This document shows positions 6,260 to 13,816 of a stretch of DNA of 14,623 nucleotides, piece by piece (positions within the stretch are counted from its first letter, which is position 1; each line of letters starts with the position of its first letter). This stretch comes from Planctomycetaceae bacterium (GTDB lineage Bacteria; Planctomycetota; Planctomycetia; Pirellulales; Thermoguttaceae). The notes under the pieces are model-generated. The model was not told where the DNA came from. It was given only the letters and a program-made list of their open reading frames with translations, and ran no database searches. The DNA is taken from contig JAITKS010000032.1 in NCBI GenBank assembly GCA_031278315.1, positions 1 to 14,623 on the forward strand. The letters run 5' to 3'. The position numbers were made by a program, and so were the translations under genes.

Positions 6260-7627
6260 TTACAAGGTAGGAAAATCCCAGCCTTCTCGGAATTTTGGTT
6301 TTATGAACGCATTTACTTCTTTTGAATCTGTTTCCATTTTGTCTGCATTCCAATTTACTTTTTTGACACCAGCTCTGTGCATGTTTACAGCAAGAACAAT
6401 CGCTTCAGTATAAGGAGCAGCATACTCAATATTACATTCGCACTTTTCAGGTTTGTTTGCTTTGATCGCTTCTATCCATTGTCTCTGATGTCCAATACTC
6501 GGCGGATAAGTTTGTGCCGGTGCTTTATAATTTGCAAACTTGTCTGAAGGACGTAAGAAATGATAATCATAATGCACTTGCAACACTCCCTCCGACCCAA
6601 TAAAAACAATCGCTTGACGTTTTTTGGGATCAATTAACTCTGCTGGTAAATTTTCCGGTCTGCGATTCGAATCGAACCAATGCACTTTTAATGGTTTCCC
6701 ATCTGCTTTTCTATGTGTCCAGGTTATGTGTTGTTTGTCAGGATTATAAAGCGGATTCGGCTCAGGTCCATCGACTTCAATTGTTTCAGGCGGCGTCAAT
6801 TTTAACGCTGTCCAAACCATGTCAATCGTGTGCGGTCCCATTCCGGCAACATAACCATTCGACGAATGCCAAAATGCAAATCTGCCCGGATGCGCTAACC
6901 ACGCTTTATGAAATGGACGGAACGGAACAGGTCCAAGCCAAACATCATAATTGAAATTAGCAGGAACCGGCGTTTCTCCAACAGGTTCTCTGTCCTCTTT
7001 TTTTGACGGTACGAAATTTCCATCGCTCCAAATAAACACCTCTTGAACTTCGCCGATTGCACCGGCATTAATCAATTCAAATGAGCGGTAATAATGAGCG
7101 CCGTTAGTCCACGAGCGGACTTGAGTACCTGTTTGCGTGCAAAGTTTTTTCTTTCGTGCGAAATCTGCCATCAAGCGAATCTCCCATACAGAATTCGCTA
7201 GAGGTTTCTCACAGAAACAATGCAAACCAAGATTCATTGCCGTACAAGCAATTAATCCGTGTGTGTGATCCATCGATGCAATTAAAACTGCATCAAGCTC
7301 TTTAGATTTCTCGTCGAACATCACGCGATAGTCTTGATAGCGATGTTCTACTTTATATTTGTCAGCTTGCCTGTTGAGAGTGTCTTTGTTGACATCGCAA
7401 AAGGCAAAAAGTTTTCCAGTATTTTGCTCATTATATCCTGAATTATTACCGACCAATTCAGATATATCAGCACTCCCTCGACCGCCTACTCCGATTACTC
7501 CAACATTTAACCGCGAGTTCGGACTTTTGTCAGCGAGTATTGCCGGCGCACAAAAAGTACTTAATCCGGCAACGGATGCCGCTTGTAAAAAACGGCGGCG
7601 TGTTGTCGATGTTGATGAACGTTTCAT
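6260..7627 (-). CDS. Gfo/Idh/MocA family oxidoreductase with Tat signal
   Basis: NAD(P)-dependent sugar or polyol oxidoreductase, predicted to be exported folded with its cofactor by the Tat system. The start chosen is the ATG at 7625-7627 (455 residues), because it puts a classic signal at the N-terminus: TRRRFLQAA (9-17), a hydrophobic stretch, and a cut near Ala32. The open frame extends 47 codons further, but those lack family character. The Rossmann fold starts at 40 with GVGGRG (46-51). EKP (140-142) holds the usual catalytic Lys141, and GPHTIDMVW (264-272) supplies the second active-site His. The C-terminal domain (about 170-420) is the beta-sheet substrate domain. Substrate cannot be told from the sequence; such paralogues are abundant in Planctomycetota. 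No Shine-Dalgarno is visible. Confidence 0.93.
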   Translation of the reverse strand: MKRSSTSTTRRRFLQAASVAGLSTFCAPAILADKSPNSRLNVGVIGVGGRGSADISELVGNNSGYNEQNTGKLFAFCDVNKDTLNRQADKYKVEHRYQDYRVMFDEKSKELDAVLIASMDHTHGLIACTAMNLGLHCFCEKPLANSVWEIRLMADFARKKKLCTQTGTQVRSWTNGAHYYRSFELINAGAIGEVQEVFIWSDGNFVPSKKEDREPVGETPVPANFNYDVWLGPVPFRPFHKAWLAHPGRFAFWHSSNGYVAGMGPHTIDMVWTALKLTPPETIEVDGPEPNPLYNPDKQHITWTHRKADGKPLKVHWFDSNRRPENLPAELIDPKKRQAIVFIGSEGVLQVHYDYHFLRPSDKFANYKAPAQTYPPSIGHQRQWIEAIKANKPEKCECNIEYAAPYTEAIVLAVNMHRAGVKKVNWNADKMETDSKEVNAFIKPKFREGWDFPTL

Positions 7628-8195
7628 AATTTTAACGTTTGTTAAATTGTTTGTTTTAGTTGACAAGACAAAACGGATACAAAAATTGTTAAACATAAAT
7701 TTTCGTACTTTAATGTAATTTGATTCTGCGTTCTCTACGTTGAAATATCGGATGACCAAATATATCAATGCACAGATTTTAAGAAATTATACCCGCCGTT
7801 TTTAAATTTCGATCTTGCGGAACAACATTATTGTATGCTCCTATTTTCAATTCATGTAAATTTTGTTTATCTTGTAAAGAAATGAAAATCGATTTCAAAA
7901 ATGTTGAGTATAATAAACACATTATCCCGAATTGTCACAAAGCGAAGTAATATACAATGTCTAAAAAAAATTACAACGCTTGTAATATCTCAGCAGAAAC
8001 TCCTGCCGTAATTCAAAAAATTGAAAAACAAAAATTCTACAGATATATTACAAATTCCCGCTGTCATTTTTTTGAGTCATTTTGGAATCAGGTTACAGAT
8101 TGACTAAAGTGTAGTAGAGGTTACAATTCTGCGTTTTCGTTTTAGTGTGTTGCTGAAACGTTGTGTGTTCGGAGTCGGAATAAGTGTCTTTTTAG
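7628..8195. other. Divergent spacer between Gfo/Idh/MocA gene and asnS
   Basis: AT-rich sequence carrying the upstream regions of two divergent genes. A 48-codon open frame at 7957-8103 (+) lacks a ribosome binding site. It also contains a stretch (8022-8051, ending ACAGATATATTAC) that recurs at 12318-12347, so I do not call it a gene. No RNA gene was recognised. Confidence 0.5.
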
Positions 8196-8225
8196 TTGAA
8201 AAGATTTTTTTTCTAAAGCTATAAT
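8196..8225 (+). promoter_or_regulatory. Putative sigma-70-type promoter of asnS
   Basis: TTGAAA (8196-8201) and a perfect TATAAT (8220-8225) are separated by 18 nt. Transcription would begin near 8232, giving a leader of about 40 nt before the ATG at 8271. This is the best-formed promoter in the window, though short AT-rich boxes occur by chance in such DNA. Confidence 0.5.
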
Positions 8226-8270
8226 TTTGATTCTGATTTTTTGTAACGATTAATTTTGAATTTGTTTTTT

Positions 8271-9665
8271 ATGATTACAAAAATTACAGTTGCTGAAGCT
8301 CGTAGTGCTGATTTTATTGGTCAGAGTGTACAATTAAGCGGTTGGGTTCGTACGCGGCGCGACTCTAAAGCTGGATTCAGTTTTGTTGAACTCAACGATG
8401 GAACCTCATTTGGGAACGTACAAATTATTGTTCCGCAATCGTTGTCTAATTATGAAACGATAATTAAATCAGTTACGCCCGGCAGTTCGATTTTGGTAGA
8501 AGGTATAGTGAAAAAATCGCCGGCTCAGGGTCAACTTACAGAGGTGGAAGCGTCGTTGATTGAGTTAATCGGCGAGTCTGATGCTGCAACTTATCCGCTG
8601 CAGAAAAAGGGACACTCACTAGAATTTTTGCGTTCAATTGCGCATCTTCGAGTTCGTACTAATACGTTTGGTGCTGTTGCTAGAATTCGCAATACGGTGA
8701 GTTATTCTATCCATCGATTCTTTCAGCAAAATAATTTTATTTATGTTCACACGCCGATTATAACAGCAAGCGATTGTGAAGGTGCCGGTCAAATGTTTCG
8801 TGTAACAACTCTGGATATTGAGAATCCGCCGCGGGATAATAACGGTAAAGTTGATTATTCAAAAGATTTTTTTGCTAAATCATCTTATTTAACTGTGAGC
8901 GGTCAATTGAATGTTGAAACTTATTGTATCGGATTGAGTAAAGTTTACACATTCGGTCCGACTTTTCGTGCGGAAAATTCAAATACGTCGCGTCATGCAG
9001 CTGAATTTTGGATGGTTGAACCTGAAATAGCATTTTGCGAACTGCCGGAAAATATGAATTGGGCAGAAAAGTTTTTGAAACACTTAATCACAGATGTACT
9101 AGTAGAACGCCGTGAAGATATTGAGTTCTTTAATAAAACAGATTCTACGTTGCTTGATACACTTAACCAAGTTGTTGAGAGTAATTTCATAAGACTGTCA
9201 TACACAGACGCTGTATCAATTTTAGAAAAAAGCGGCAAAAAATTCGATTACAACGTAAGATGGGGAATCGATCTACAAAGCGAACATGAACGTTTCTTGA
9301 CTGAAGAACATTTTAAGTGTCCAGTTATTTTATATGATTATCCGCGCACGATTAAACCGTTTTACATGAGATTAAATGATGACGGAAAAACAGTACGGGC
9401 GATGGATGTACTTGTCCCGAAAGTTGGTGAAATTATTGGCGGAAGTGAACGTGAATATCGTATCGATATATTAGAAGAACGAATGAACGACCAGAAACTA
9501 GATAAAGAATCATACAATTGGTATATCGATTTACGCCGATACGGTACCGTACCGCACAGCGGTTTTGGACTCGGATTAGAACGTGCGCTGATGTTCATTA
9601 CCGGAATCGGAAATATCAGAGATGTACTGCCATTCCCAAGAACACCGGGTAATTGCGACTATTAA
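8271..9665 (+). CDS. asnS: Asparaginyl-tRNA synthetase
   Basis: Class IIb aminoacyl-tRNA synthetase that charges tRNA-Asn with asparagine in the cytoplasm. The 464 residues match the usual bacterial length. An N-terminal OB-fold for the anticodon (SGWVRTRRDSKAGFSFVELN) is followed by the catalytic domain: motif 1 region around HTPIITASDCEGAGQMF, motif 2 in FRAENSNTSRHAAEFWMVEPE (split here only by the reader), and motif 3 GFGLGLERALMFITG near the C-terminus. The start chosen is the ATG at 8271. A TTG in frame at 8256 would add only five hydrophobic residues, and neither has a Shine-Dalgarno. It is the only large + strand gene and stands alone, diverging from the oxidoreductase gene. Presence of AsnRS suggests direct Asn charging rather than relying only on the GatCAB route. 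Confidence 0.97.
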   Translation: MITKITVAEARSADFIGQSVQLSGWVRTRRDSKAGFSFVELNDGTSFGNVQIIVPQSLSNYETIIKSVTPGSSILVEGIVKKSPAQGQLTEVEASLIELIGESDAATYPLQKKGHSLEFLRSIAHLRVRTNTFGAVARIRNTVSYSIHRFFQQNNFIYVHTPIITASDCEGAGQMFRVTTLDIENPPRDNNGKVDYSKDFFAKSSYLTVSGQLNVETYCIGLSKVYTFGPTFRAENSNTSRHAAEFWMVEPEIAFCELPENMNWAEKFLKHLITDVLVERREDIEFFNKTDSTLLDTLNQVVESNFIRLSYTDAVSILEKSGKKFDYNVRWGIDLQSEHERFLTEEHFKCPVILYDYPRTIKPFYMRLNDDGKTVRAMDVLVPKVGEIIGGSEREYRIDILEERMNDQKLDKESYNWYIDLRRYGTVPHSGFGLGLERALMFITGIGNIRDVLPFPRTPGNCDY

Positions 9666-9681
9666 TAATTGCTAAAAAACT

Positions 9682-9742
9682 CGTAATATATTAGTAAAAT
9701 TTTTCAAAGGTTTCAAATTAATTTTTAACGAACCTAATTTTG
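9682..9742. repeat. Long direct repeat downstream of asnS, copy 1
   Basis: About 60 bp starting CGTAATAT and ending GAACCTAATTTT recurs at 9952-10013 with only a few differences. The core GGTTTCAAATTAATTTTTAA is identical in both. Copy 1 begins about 16 nt after the asnS stop. The two copies bracket about 210 bp holding a CACAGAG repeat and a GTAGAAAC hairpin. Confidence 0.85.
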
Positions 9743-9746
9743 TTTT

Positions 9747-9803
9747 TATTAACCACAGAGGACACAGAGAACACAGAGAAAGATGATTTTGTAATTTTAG
9801 ATT
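9747..9803 (+). repeat. CACAGAG dispersed repeat (copy 3)
   Basis: ATTAACCACAGAG followed by CACAGAGAACACAGAGAAA and TTTTGTAATTTTAGATT matches the arrays at 2131-2188 (+), 2341-2402 (-) and 14214-14270 (+). It lies between the two long direct repeats downstream of asnS, consistent with insertion of a repeat element there. Confidence 0.85.
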
Positions 9804-9907
9804 TTAAATTTTATATTTTGTGTTAATTTATCTATTTGATTCCGTGTGTGGTGAGTACACCGCGCACTGCAATATTGGAGATACCCCTTCGGAGTGTGAT
9901 AATGTCT

Positions 9908-9938
9908 GTAGAAACACACACAAGGTTTGTGTCTCTTC
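9908..9938. repeat. Degenerate GTAGAGAC-type hairpin
   Basis: GTAGAAACACACACAAGG is followed by TTTGTGTCTCTTC, an imperfect inverted repeat related to the perfect one at 5273-5300. It sits in the spacer between asnS and the R-M cassette. Confidence 0.6.
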
Positions 9939-9951
9939 GTTAAGAAATAAA

Positions 9952-10013
9952 CGTAATATTTCGGTAAAATTTTTTCAGAGGTTTCAAATTAATTTTTAAC
10001 GAACCTAATTTTT
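9952..10013. repeat. Long direct repeat downstream of asnS, copy 2
   Basis: Second copy of the sequence at 9682-9742. Its last bases, CTAATTTT, are shared with the start of the thrS-like fragment at 10005. The repeat and the R-M flanking copy thus overlap by about 8 bp, which looks like a microhomology junction. Confidence 0.85.
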
Positions 10014-10107
10014 CGATTACCGTATCAACTCCGATTTCACCTAATTCTCCATCGTTTCGACTTATTAGCGCAACGGTATTTGACTCTAATTCTTTTGCGG
10101 CGGCAAC
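10005..10107 (-). pseudogene. thrS 3'-end fragment (left flank of R-M cassette)
   Basis: Reading leftwards in the same frame as the nuclease, directly after its TAG stop, the translation contains AAAKELESNTVALISR, then GELGEIGVDTVIEKL. It aligns by eye with the ThrRS anticodon-binding domain end (in E. coli, DKEVESGKVAVRTR then VIEKL). The fragment is cut at VIEKL, where sequence duplicated from the asnS downstream region begins. The last 74 bp (10005-10078) repeat at 12201-12274 with 4 mismatches, two of them silent. It has no start codon and is not a gene. Confidence 0.7.
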
Positions 10108-10113
10108 TGTAGG

Positions 10114-11142
10114 CTAATGCCGATTTAATGATTTATTTTTAATATCAGTTTGATTGTTAATCATTGTTCCTAAAAATTTATCTCCGTTAAAGTGAATCAT
10201 GTGATCAGGATTATCAGCAACCCAAACTTCGGTTTCCCATGCAATATCAAATATCCATTTTTTGAAATCTGCTTTCGTTAAAAATGCAGTTACAAAAATT
10301 TGTTCGGCTTTACAATTTTTTAACATTTGCTTTAGTTCTAAAATTCTTGTTTCACTCATTGTTCCTGAACTATATACAACTTCAATTAAATAGAGCCAAT
10401 TTTTTAATTCATTATATGCCGCAATATCGGGTAATTCATTGTGTGAAAGATTAAAAAACTGTAGTTCGCTAAGGCGTTTTTCGTCAATATACAACAATTT
10501 ATTTGCCGTATCGCCAAGATACAATAATTCACAACCATATCCGAAACGCGGTAAAAATTCCTCAATAACTTGTTTTTGCAAAATATTATGCTTGCCCAGC
10601 GACAAATTAATTTTTTTACCATTGGGAAGTTTTACTGGTATTTTTTGCAGGTCTCTTTTTCGGGCAAGAATATTCGATAATTTTTGTCTATCCGCATTGA
10701 ATATCGACAATGCTTGTTTCCAATGCGGAGTGTTGTATTTAATAATCAATTTCCGAAATGACGGATGTAACGCATAACCTCGTGTTGGATCGTTAGTCGC
10801 AGAACCTTTGATAGAACCGCTGTTGATAATCAAATTCGATAGAATAAGTAATTTCAAATCATTCCTCCGTATATTATCATACGAACCTGATGAAATTGTT
10901 TCTTCAAAATTTTTGTTTACAAAATTGATAATATCTCTTGTTTTCAGATTTGTATTATTTTTTGCTTGTTTCCAATTCGATGTTACATCAGCAACAGCGA
11001 GAAAACTTACCGCTATCCGTTCCATTGCCCGTTCCGTTTTCCCAGTCAAAGGAACGCCGACAATATCTAAAATTTCAAGAGCCTCATTTATAATCTTTTG
11101 AATAGATTTAGATTTCGCACTCTTCGTAATATAGTTCTTCAT
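10114..11142 (-). CDS. Type II restriction endonuclease, BsuBI/PstI family
   Basis: Type II nuclease that cuts DNA not methylated by its partner. It has 342 residues, close to family members of about 320. A helical N-terminal domain (about 15-165) precedes the catalytic domain (about 185-335), which shows the family hallmarks: FLPRFGYGCELLYLGDT (196-212), LPDIAAY (237-243) with Asp239, and LIEVVYSSGTMS (252-263) with Glu254, a PD-(D/E)xK-like core. Founding members BsuBI and PstI cut CTGCAG; whether this one does cannot be read from sequence. The ATG at 11140-11142 lies inside the end of the methyltransferase gene (35-nt overlap), so the pair is probably translationally coupled, with methylase first. 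No controller protein gene is present. Confidence 0.9.
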   Translation of the reverse strand: MKNYITKSAKSKSIQKIINEALEILDIVGVPLTGKTERAMERIAVSFLAVADVTSNWKQAKNNTNLKTRDIINFVNKNFEETISSGSYDNIRRNDLKLLILSNLIINSGSIKGSATNDPTRGYALHPSFRKLIIKYNTPHWKQALSIFNADRQKLSNILARKRDLQKIPVKLPNGKKINLSLGKHNILQKQVIEEFLPRFGYGCELLYLGDTANKLLYIDEKRLSELQFFNLSHNELPDIAAYNELKNWLYLIEVVYSSGTMSETRILELKQMLKNCKAEQIFVTAFLTKADFKKWIFDIAWETEVWVADNPDHMIHFNGDKFLGTMINNQTDIKNKSLNRH

Positions 11143-12166
11143 CGCTAAAAAGTTTTTTTTGTTTTGTTAATCTGATATTATTTGTAAGAATTTCGTGCGT
11201 TGTAAATGTTTTTATGTTATGAAAACATTCTTGCACAGACATTGCAAACTGATACGCAAGTAACGGCGGAACTGCATTACCAATTTGATAAAATTGTTGC
11301 GTTTCATTACCTTTAAATTCAAACCAATCAGGAAAAGATTGTAATCTTGCGGCTTCACGTAATAGTAATCTCCGCCGTCTGCCGTCCGGTAACTTAACTC
11401 GATGCATATCGGCAGTCGGAGCAGCAATATTTCTACACGTTAAAGTTCTTGCTGGTTTATCAAAATGCAGATCACGAGGATTAATACAGCAAGACGCCTT
11501 TTCATATTTTGCAATATAAGCATCCATTGACGGCGTCAAAAATTTACTTTCTTCAGGCGTTGTCCGCATCGTATCTCCAATCGCATCGCCGACTGTTACT
11601 CTGCTGGATTGCGGCTTAGGAAAACGAAACACAGACCGATGTCCAACAACAAATAATCGTTCCCTATTTTGAGGAACGCCAAATTTCACAGCGTTTAATA
11701 ATTTGTATTCAACCCAATAACCTAATTGCCGTAACTTAGTTAGGATGACATCAAAATATCCATTAGAATAGAGTAATCCTCGAACATTTTCAAACAAAAA
11801 TATCTTTGGTTGAATTTTACATATCGCATCAATAAAAATGGGAAATCCATTACGGGAATCGTTGCTTCCTTTTTGATGTCCTAAACCAAATTTACTGAAC
11901 GGCTGACACGGCGGTCCGCCAATAACAATATCAGCATGAGGATAATCAAAAAACATTTCAAGTTTTGTAACTTGACAATTTCCATGTAGATTATGATTGT
12001 ATGTTTCGACGGCAGCGCGGTCTATTTCATAGCCAATCGTTTTATAACCAGCTGCTTCAAAACCAAGAGATAATCCTCCGCAACCAGCAAACAGGTCTAA
12101 TACAATTTCAGACTCGGTTACTTGGGAATGTAACAACTCATTGATATATTCGACGTATGACAACAT
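11108..12166 (-). CDS. DNA (cytosine-5)-methyltransferase of the R-M pair
   Basis: Transfers a methyl group from S-adenosylmethionine to carbon 5 of cytosine in the recognition site, protecting host DNA. All main motifs are in order over 352 residues: I DLFAGCGGLSLGF (24-36), IV GGPPCQPFS (83-91) with catalytic Cys87, VI ENVRG (126-130), VIII QNRERL (166-171), IX near RTLT (240-243), and X QIGNAVPP (294-301). The target-recognition region (about 180-290) is short. The ATG at 12164-12166 is preceded by GAGAGGAG at about 12 nt, and this ribosome binding site lies inside the last codons of a thrS-like fragment ending 5 nt upstream. The downstream nuclease gene overlaps it by 35 nt. Partner nucleases BsuBI/PstI classically pair with adenine methylases, so this pairing is notable. 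Confidence 0.95.
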   Translation of the reverse strand: MLSYVEYINELLHSQVTESEIVLDLFAGCGGLSLGFEAAGYKTIGYEIDRAAVETYNHNLHGNCQVTKLEMFFDYPHADIVIGGPPCQPFSKFGLGHQKGSNDSRNGFPIFIDAICKIQPKIFLFENVRGLLYSNGYFDVILTKLRQLGYWVEYKLLNAVKFGVPQNRERLFVVGHRSVFRFPKPQSSRVTVGDAIGDTMRTTPEESKFLTPSMDAYIAKYEKASCCINPRDLHFDKPARTLTCRNIAAPTADMHRVKLPDGRRRRLLLREAARLQSFPDWFEFKGNETQQFYQIGNAVPPLLAYQFAMSVQECFHNIKTFTTHEILTNNIRLTKQKKLFSDEELYYEECEI

Positions 12167-12171
12167 AACTC

Positions 12172-12273
12172 TTACAATCTCCTCTCACTAATTTCATCAA
12201 CTAATTTTTCGATTACCGTATCAATTCCGATTTCACCCAATTCGCCATCTTTTCGACTTATTAGCGCAACGGT
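12172..12273 (-). pseudogene. thrS 3'-end fragment with stop codon (right flank of R-M cassette)
   Basis: Thirty-three codons reading TVALISRKDGELGEIG, then IDTVIEKLVDEISERRL and a TAA stop. This matches the ThrRS C-terminus (E. coli: VAVRTRRGKDLGSMDV then NEVIEKLQQEIRSRS). The stop lies 5 nt before the methyltransferase ATG, and the fragment supplies that gene's ribosome binding site. Upstream of 12274 the frame loses all ThrRS character, so the rest of thrS is missing. The 74 bp at 12201-12274 are repeated at 10005-10078. Confidence 0.75.
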
Positions 12274-12634
12274 AAAGGTTTTAAGGTTAGTTTAAAAATT
12301 CATAAACCAAAAAAAGTCGAAAAACAAAAATTCCTCTGATATATTACAAAGATCTTAAAAATTTAAAATTTAAGTAACAAAACATACTAACAAAAAGATT
12401 GATAAAAACCAAACCTCAAATCATTAAAAATATTCCGCTGATATAATGATTTTTTAGAAGTTTCCAAAAATAATTTACTAAAAAATTTTGCGGAATTATT
12501 ACAAAAACGGCGGAAATATTATTGTAAAAATACAATATATATTGCCGCCGTTTCGAGTTTTCTACATTATTCCGAAATATAACCTCTGATTAAATTAAAT
12601 TTTTGTAACTTCAGTACAACTAAATGACTTCTTG
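12274..12634. other. Spacer between R-M cassette and SMP-30-like gene
   Basis: AT-rich and without genes. It holds a stretch (12318-12347) repeated from 8022-8051, ending in the recurring GATATATTAC motif, and the long inverted repeat at 12489-12584. No RNA gene was recognised. Confidence 0.5.
12506..12552 (-). terminator. Long inverted repeat, possible terminator of the SMP-30-like gene
   Basis: AACGGCGG then an AT stretch ending TATTGT (12506-12525), a 6-nt loop, and the complementary arm from ACAATA to CCGCCGTT (12532-12552) form a stem of about 20 bp with one small irregularity. Read leftwards it is followed by a T-run (CCGCCGTTTTTG), 83 nt past the stop codon of the SMP-30-like gene. 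Outer arms CGGAATTATTAC and TAATATTCCG-like sequence extend the symmetry to about 12489-12584, so it may instead be a small palindromic element. Confidence 0.4.
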
Positions 12635-13816
12635 TTACGGTAACTCTATTACCGATAAAGTTGACGGCTCATCATATTTGGTATTGACCAAACCGGGAAA
12701 AGGCCAATCAAAATTCACAATGATCAATTTATTACCTACAGCAACACACTCACACGGTTGATCAAGCGAGCCGTCTTCACCAGTCGTATCGCCGTTTTCT
12801 GCAATAAGCTCAAGTTTGGCTTGTGCACCGGTTATGAGCTCTCTTCTCGATAACGGACGAAATGCCCAAATAGCATTTCTTTGCGAATCATTGATATAAA
12901 TCTTTTTTGTTCTCTTGTCATAATAGATACCGTCACAGCATTTAATTTTAGATTCACCTTTGTGAATTTCATAAATTTGCCGTACTGCTCCATTTCTATT
13001 TAGTTTGATCGCATACAAAGTACCATCGCCGAAATTTCCAGTGTAAAGCGTACCATCTGCCGAGAATGTAATTCCGTCGAAACCGGCATTGTCGCCTCTT
13101 TCACTTTTTTTCGCTTCCTTTATAACAATAAGATGTCTATCTTTTGACGTTGCCGTTGCCGGTCTTACTTTGATTGGCGGATTTTTACCTTTTCCGGCTT
13201 TAAGGATTTCAGCACTTGAAAAAGCCCAAATTCCGCCTGCTCCCGTTTTGCCGGGTATGTCTAGGAAAGTATCAGAGACATAAAGTTTATTGTTATACCA
13301 AGCGGCAGCATTGGCGAGATTCAATCCCTCAACTGCAACTTCAACTTCACCTGTTGGTTTATCACCGTCCATCAAAACACGCAATACTCGTGATTTATGA
13401 TCCGTATTGAAAAAATACTGGTTATCACAAACATACAAATGACCATCGGGACCAAAAACTAATCCCATACAACCTGTTTGACCTGTTTCCGCTAACACTG
13501 GAAATTCAAGTATTTTTTCTACCGTGCCGTCAATTCCGACCTTCGCCAGTACTCCCGGATACTTTTTCGGAACTTTAGAATCATTAGCTCGTCCGCCGCT
13601 ATTAAAATTGGGGACAGTGAGAAAAATCGTACCGGTTTTCGGTGAGACCGTTAAGCCGTCTGGTCCGTTCATCTCGGCGGGAAGTTTGGCAAATAGTTTA
13701 GCTTTTGCCAATGTTTTTTCTGCTGCTTTATTAGCAGTTTCGTCAGCTTGTGTGAACAGTGTCTGCGATACAAAAACGCAAACCGCTATAAACGCAATTA
13801 AAGAGAATCGTTTCAT
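12635..13816 (-). CDS. Secreted SMP-30/gluconolactonase/LRE-like beta-propeller protein
   Basis: Predicted exported six-bladed beta-propeller of the SMP-30 (senescence marker/gluconolactonase) superfamily, 393 residues. A Sec signal peptide spans about 1-24 (MKR, hydrophobic core, cut after TQA). Blade-like repeats follow: GPDGLTVSP near 51, LVFGPDGHLYVCDN, a LANAAAWYNNKLYVSDT stretch, GFDGITFSADGTLYTGNFGDG, and CCDGIYYDKRTKKIYINDS (a pattern seen over about 120-320). Members hydrolyse lactones with a bound divalent metal, but many planctomycete members have unknown substrates, so the reaction is not assigned. The ATG at 13814-13816 is well supported: AAGGAGT lies 4-5 nt upstream, the best ribosome binding site among the leftward genes. 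It stands alone between long spacers. Confidence 0.88.
   Translation of the reverse strand: MKRFSLIAFIAVCVFVSQTLFTQADETANKAAEKTLAKAKLFAKLPAEMNGPDGLTVSPKTGTIFLTVPNFNSGGRANDSKVPKKYPGVLAKVGIDGTVEKILEFPVLAETGQTGCMGLVFGPDGHLYVCDNQYFFNTDHKSRVLRVLMDGDKPTGEVEVAVEGLNLANAAAWYNNKLYVSDTFLDIPGKTGAGGIWAFSSAEILKAGKGKNPPIKVRPATATSKDRHLIVIKEAKKSERGDNAGFDGITFSADGTLYTGNFGDGTLYAIKLNRNGAVRQIYEIHKGESKIKCCDGIYYDKRTKKIYINDSQRNAIWAFRPLSRRELITGAQAKLELIAENGDTTGEDGSLDQPCECVAVGNKLIIVNFDWPFPGLVNTKYDEPSTLSVIELP

Noticed and set aside
6664..6682. tRNA T-loop-like sequence (GATTCGAATC)
   Set aside because: It lies inside the oxidoreductase coding sequence and no cloverleaf can be built around it. No tRNA, rRNA or tmRNA was found in the window.
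7628..7768. N-terminal extension of the Gfo/Idh/MocA reading frame by 47 codons
   Set aside because: The extension lacks family character and would bury the twin-arginine signal; the ATG at 7625-7627 places that signal correctly.
7957..8103. A 48-codon open frame (+) upstream of asnS
   Set aside because: It has no ribosome binding site, resembles no family, and a third of it is a dispersed repeat also found in non-coding DNA at 12318-12347.
8256..8270. TTG start for asnS five codons upstream
   Set aside because: It adds only hydrophobic residues, has no ribosome binding site, and ATG at 8271 gives the normal length.
10114..12166. A wider phage-defence island around the R-M pair
   Set aside because: The neighbours are asnS and an SMP-30-like gene; no other defence, integrase or phage gene is visible in the window.
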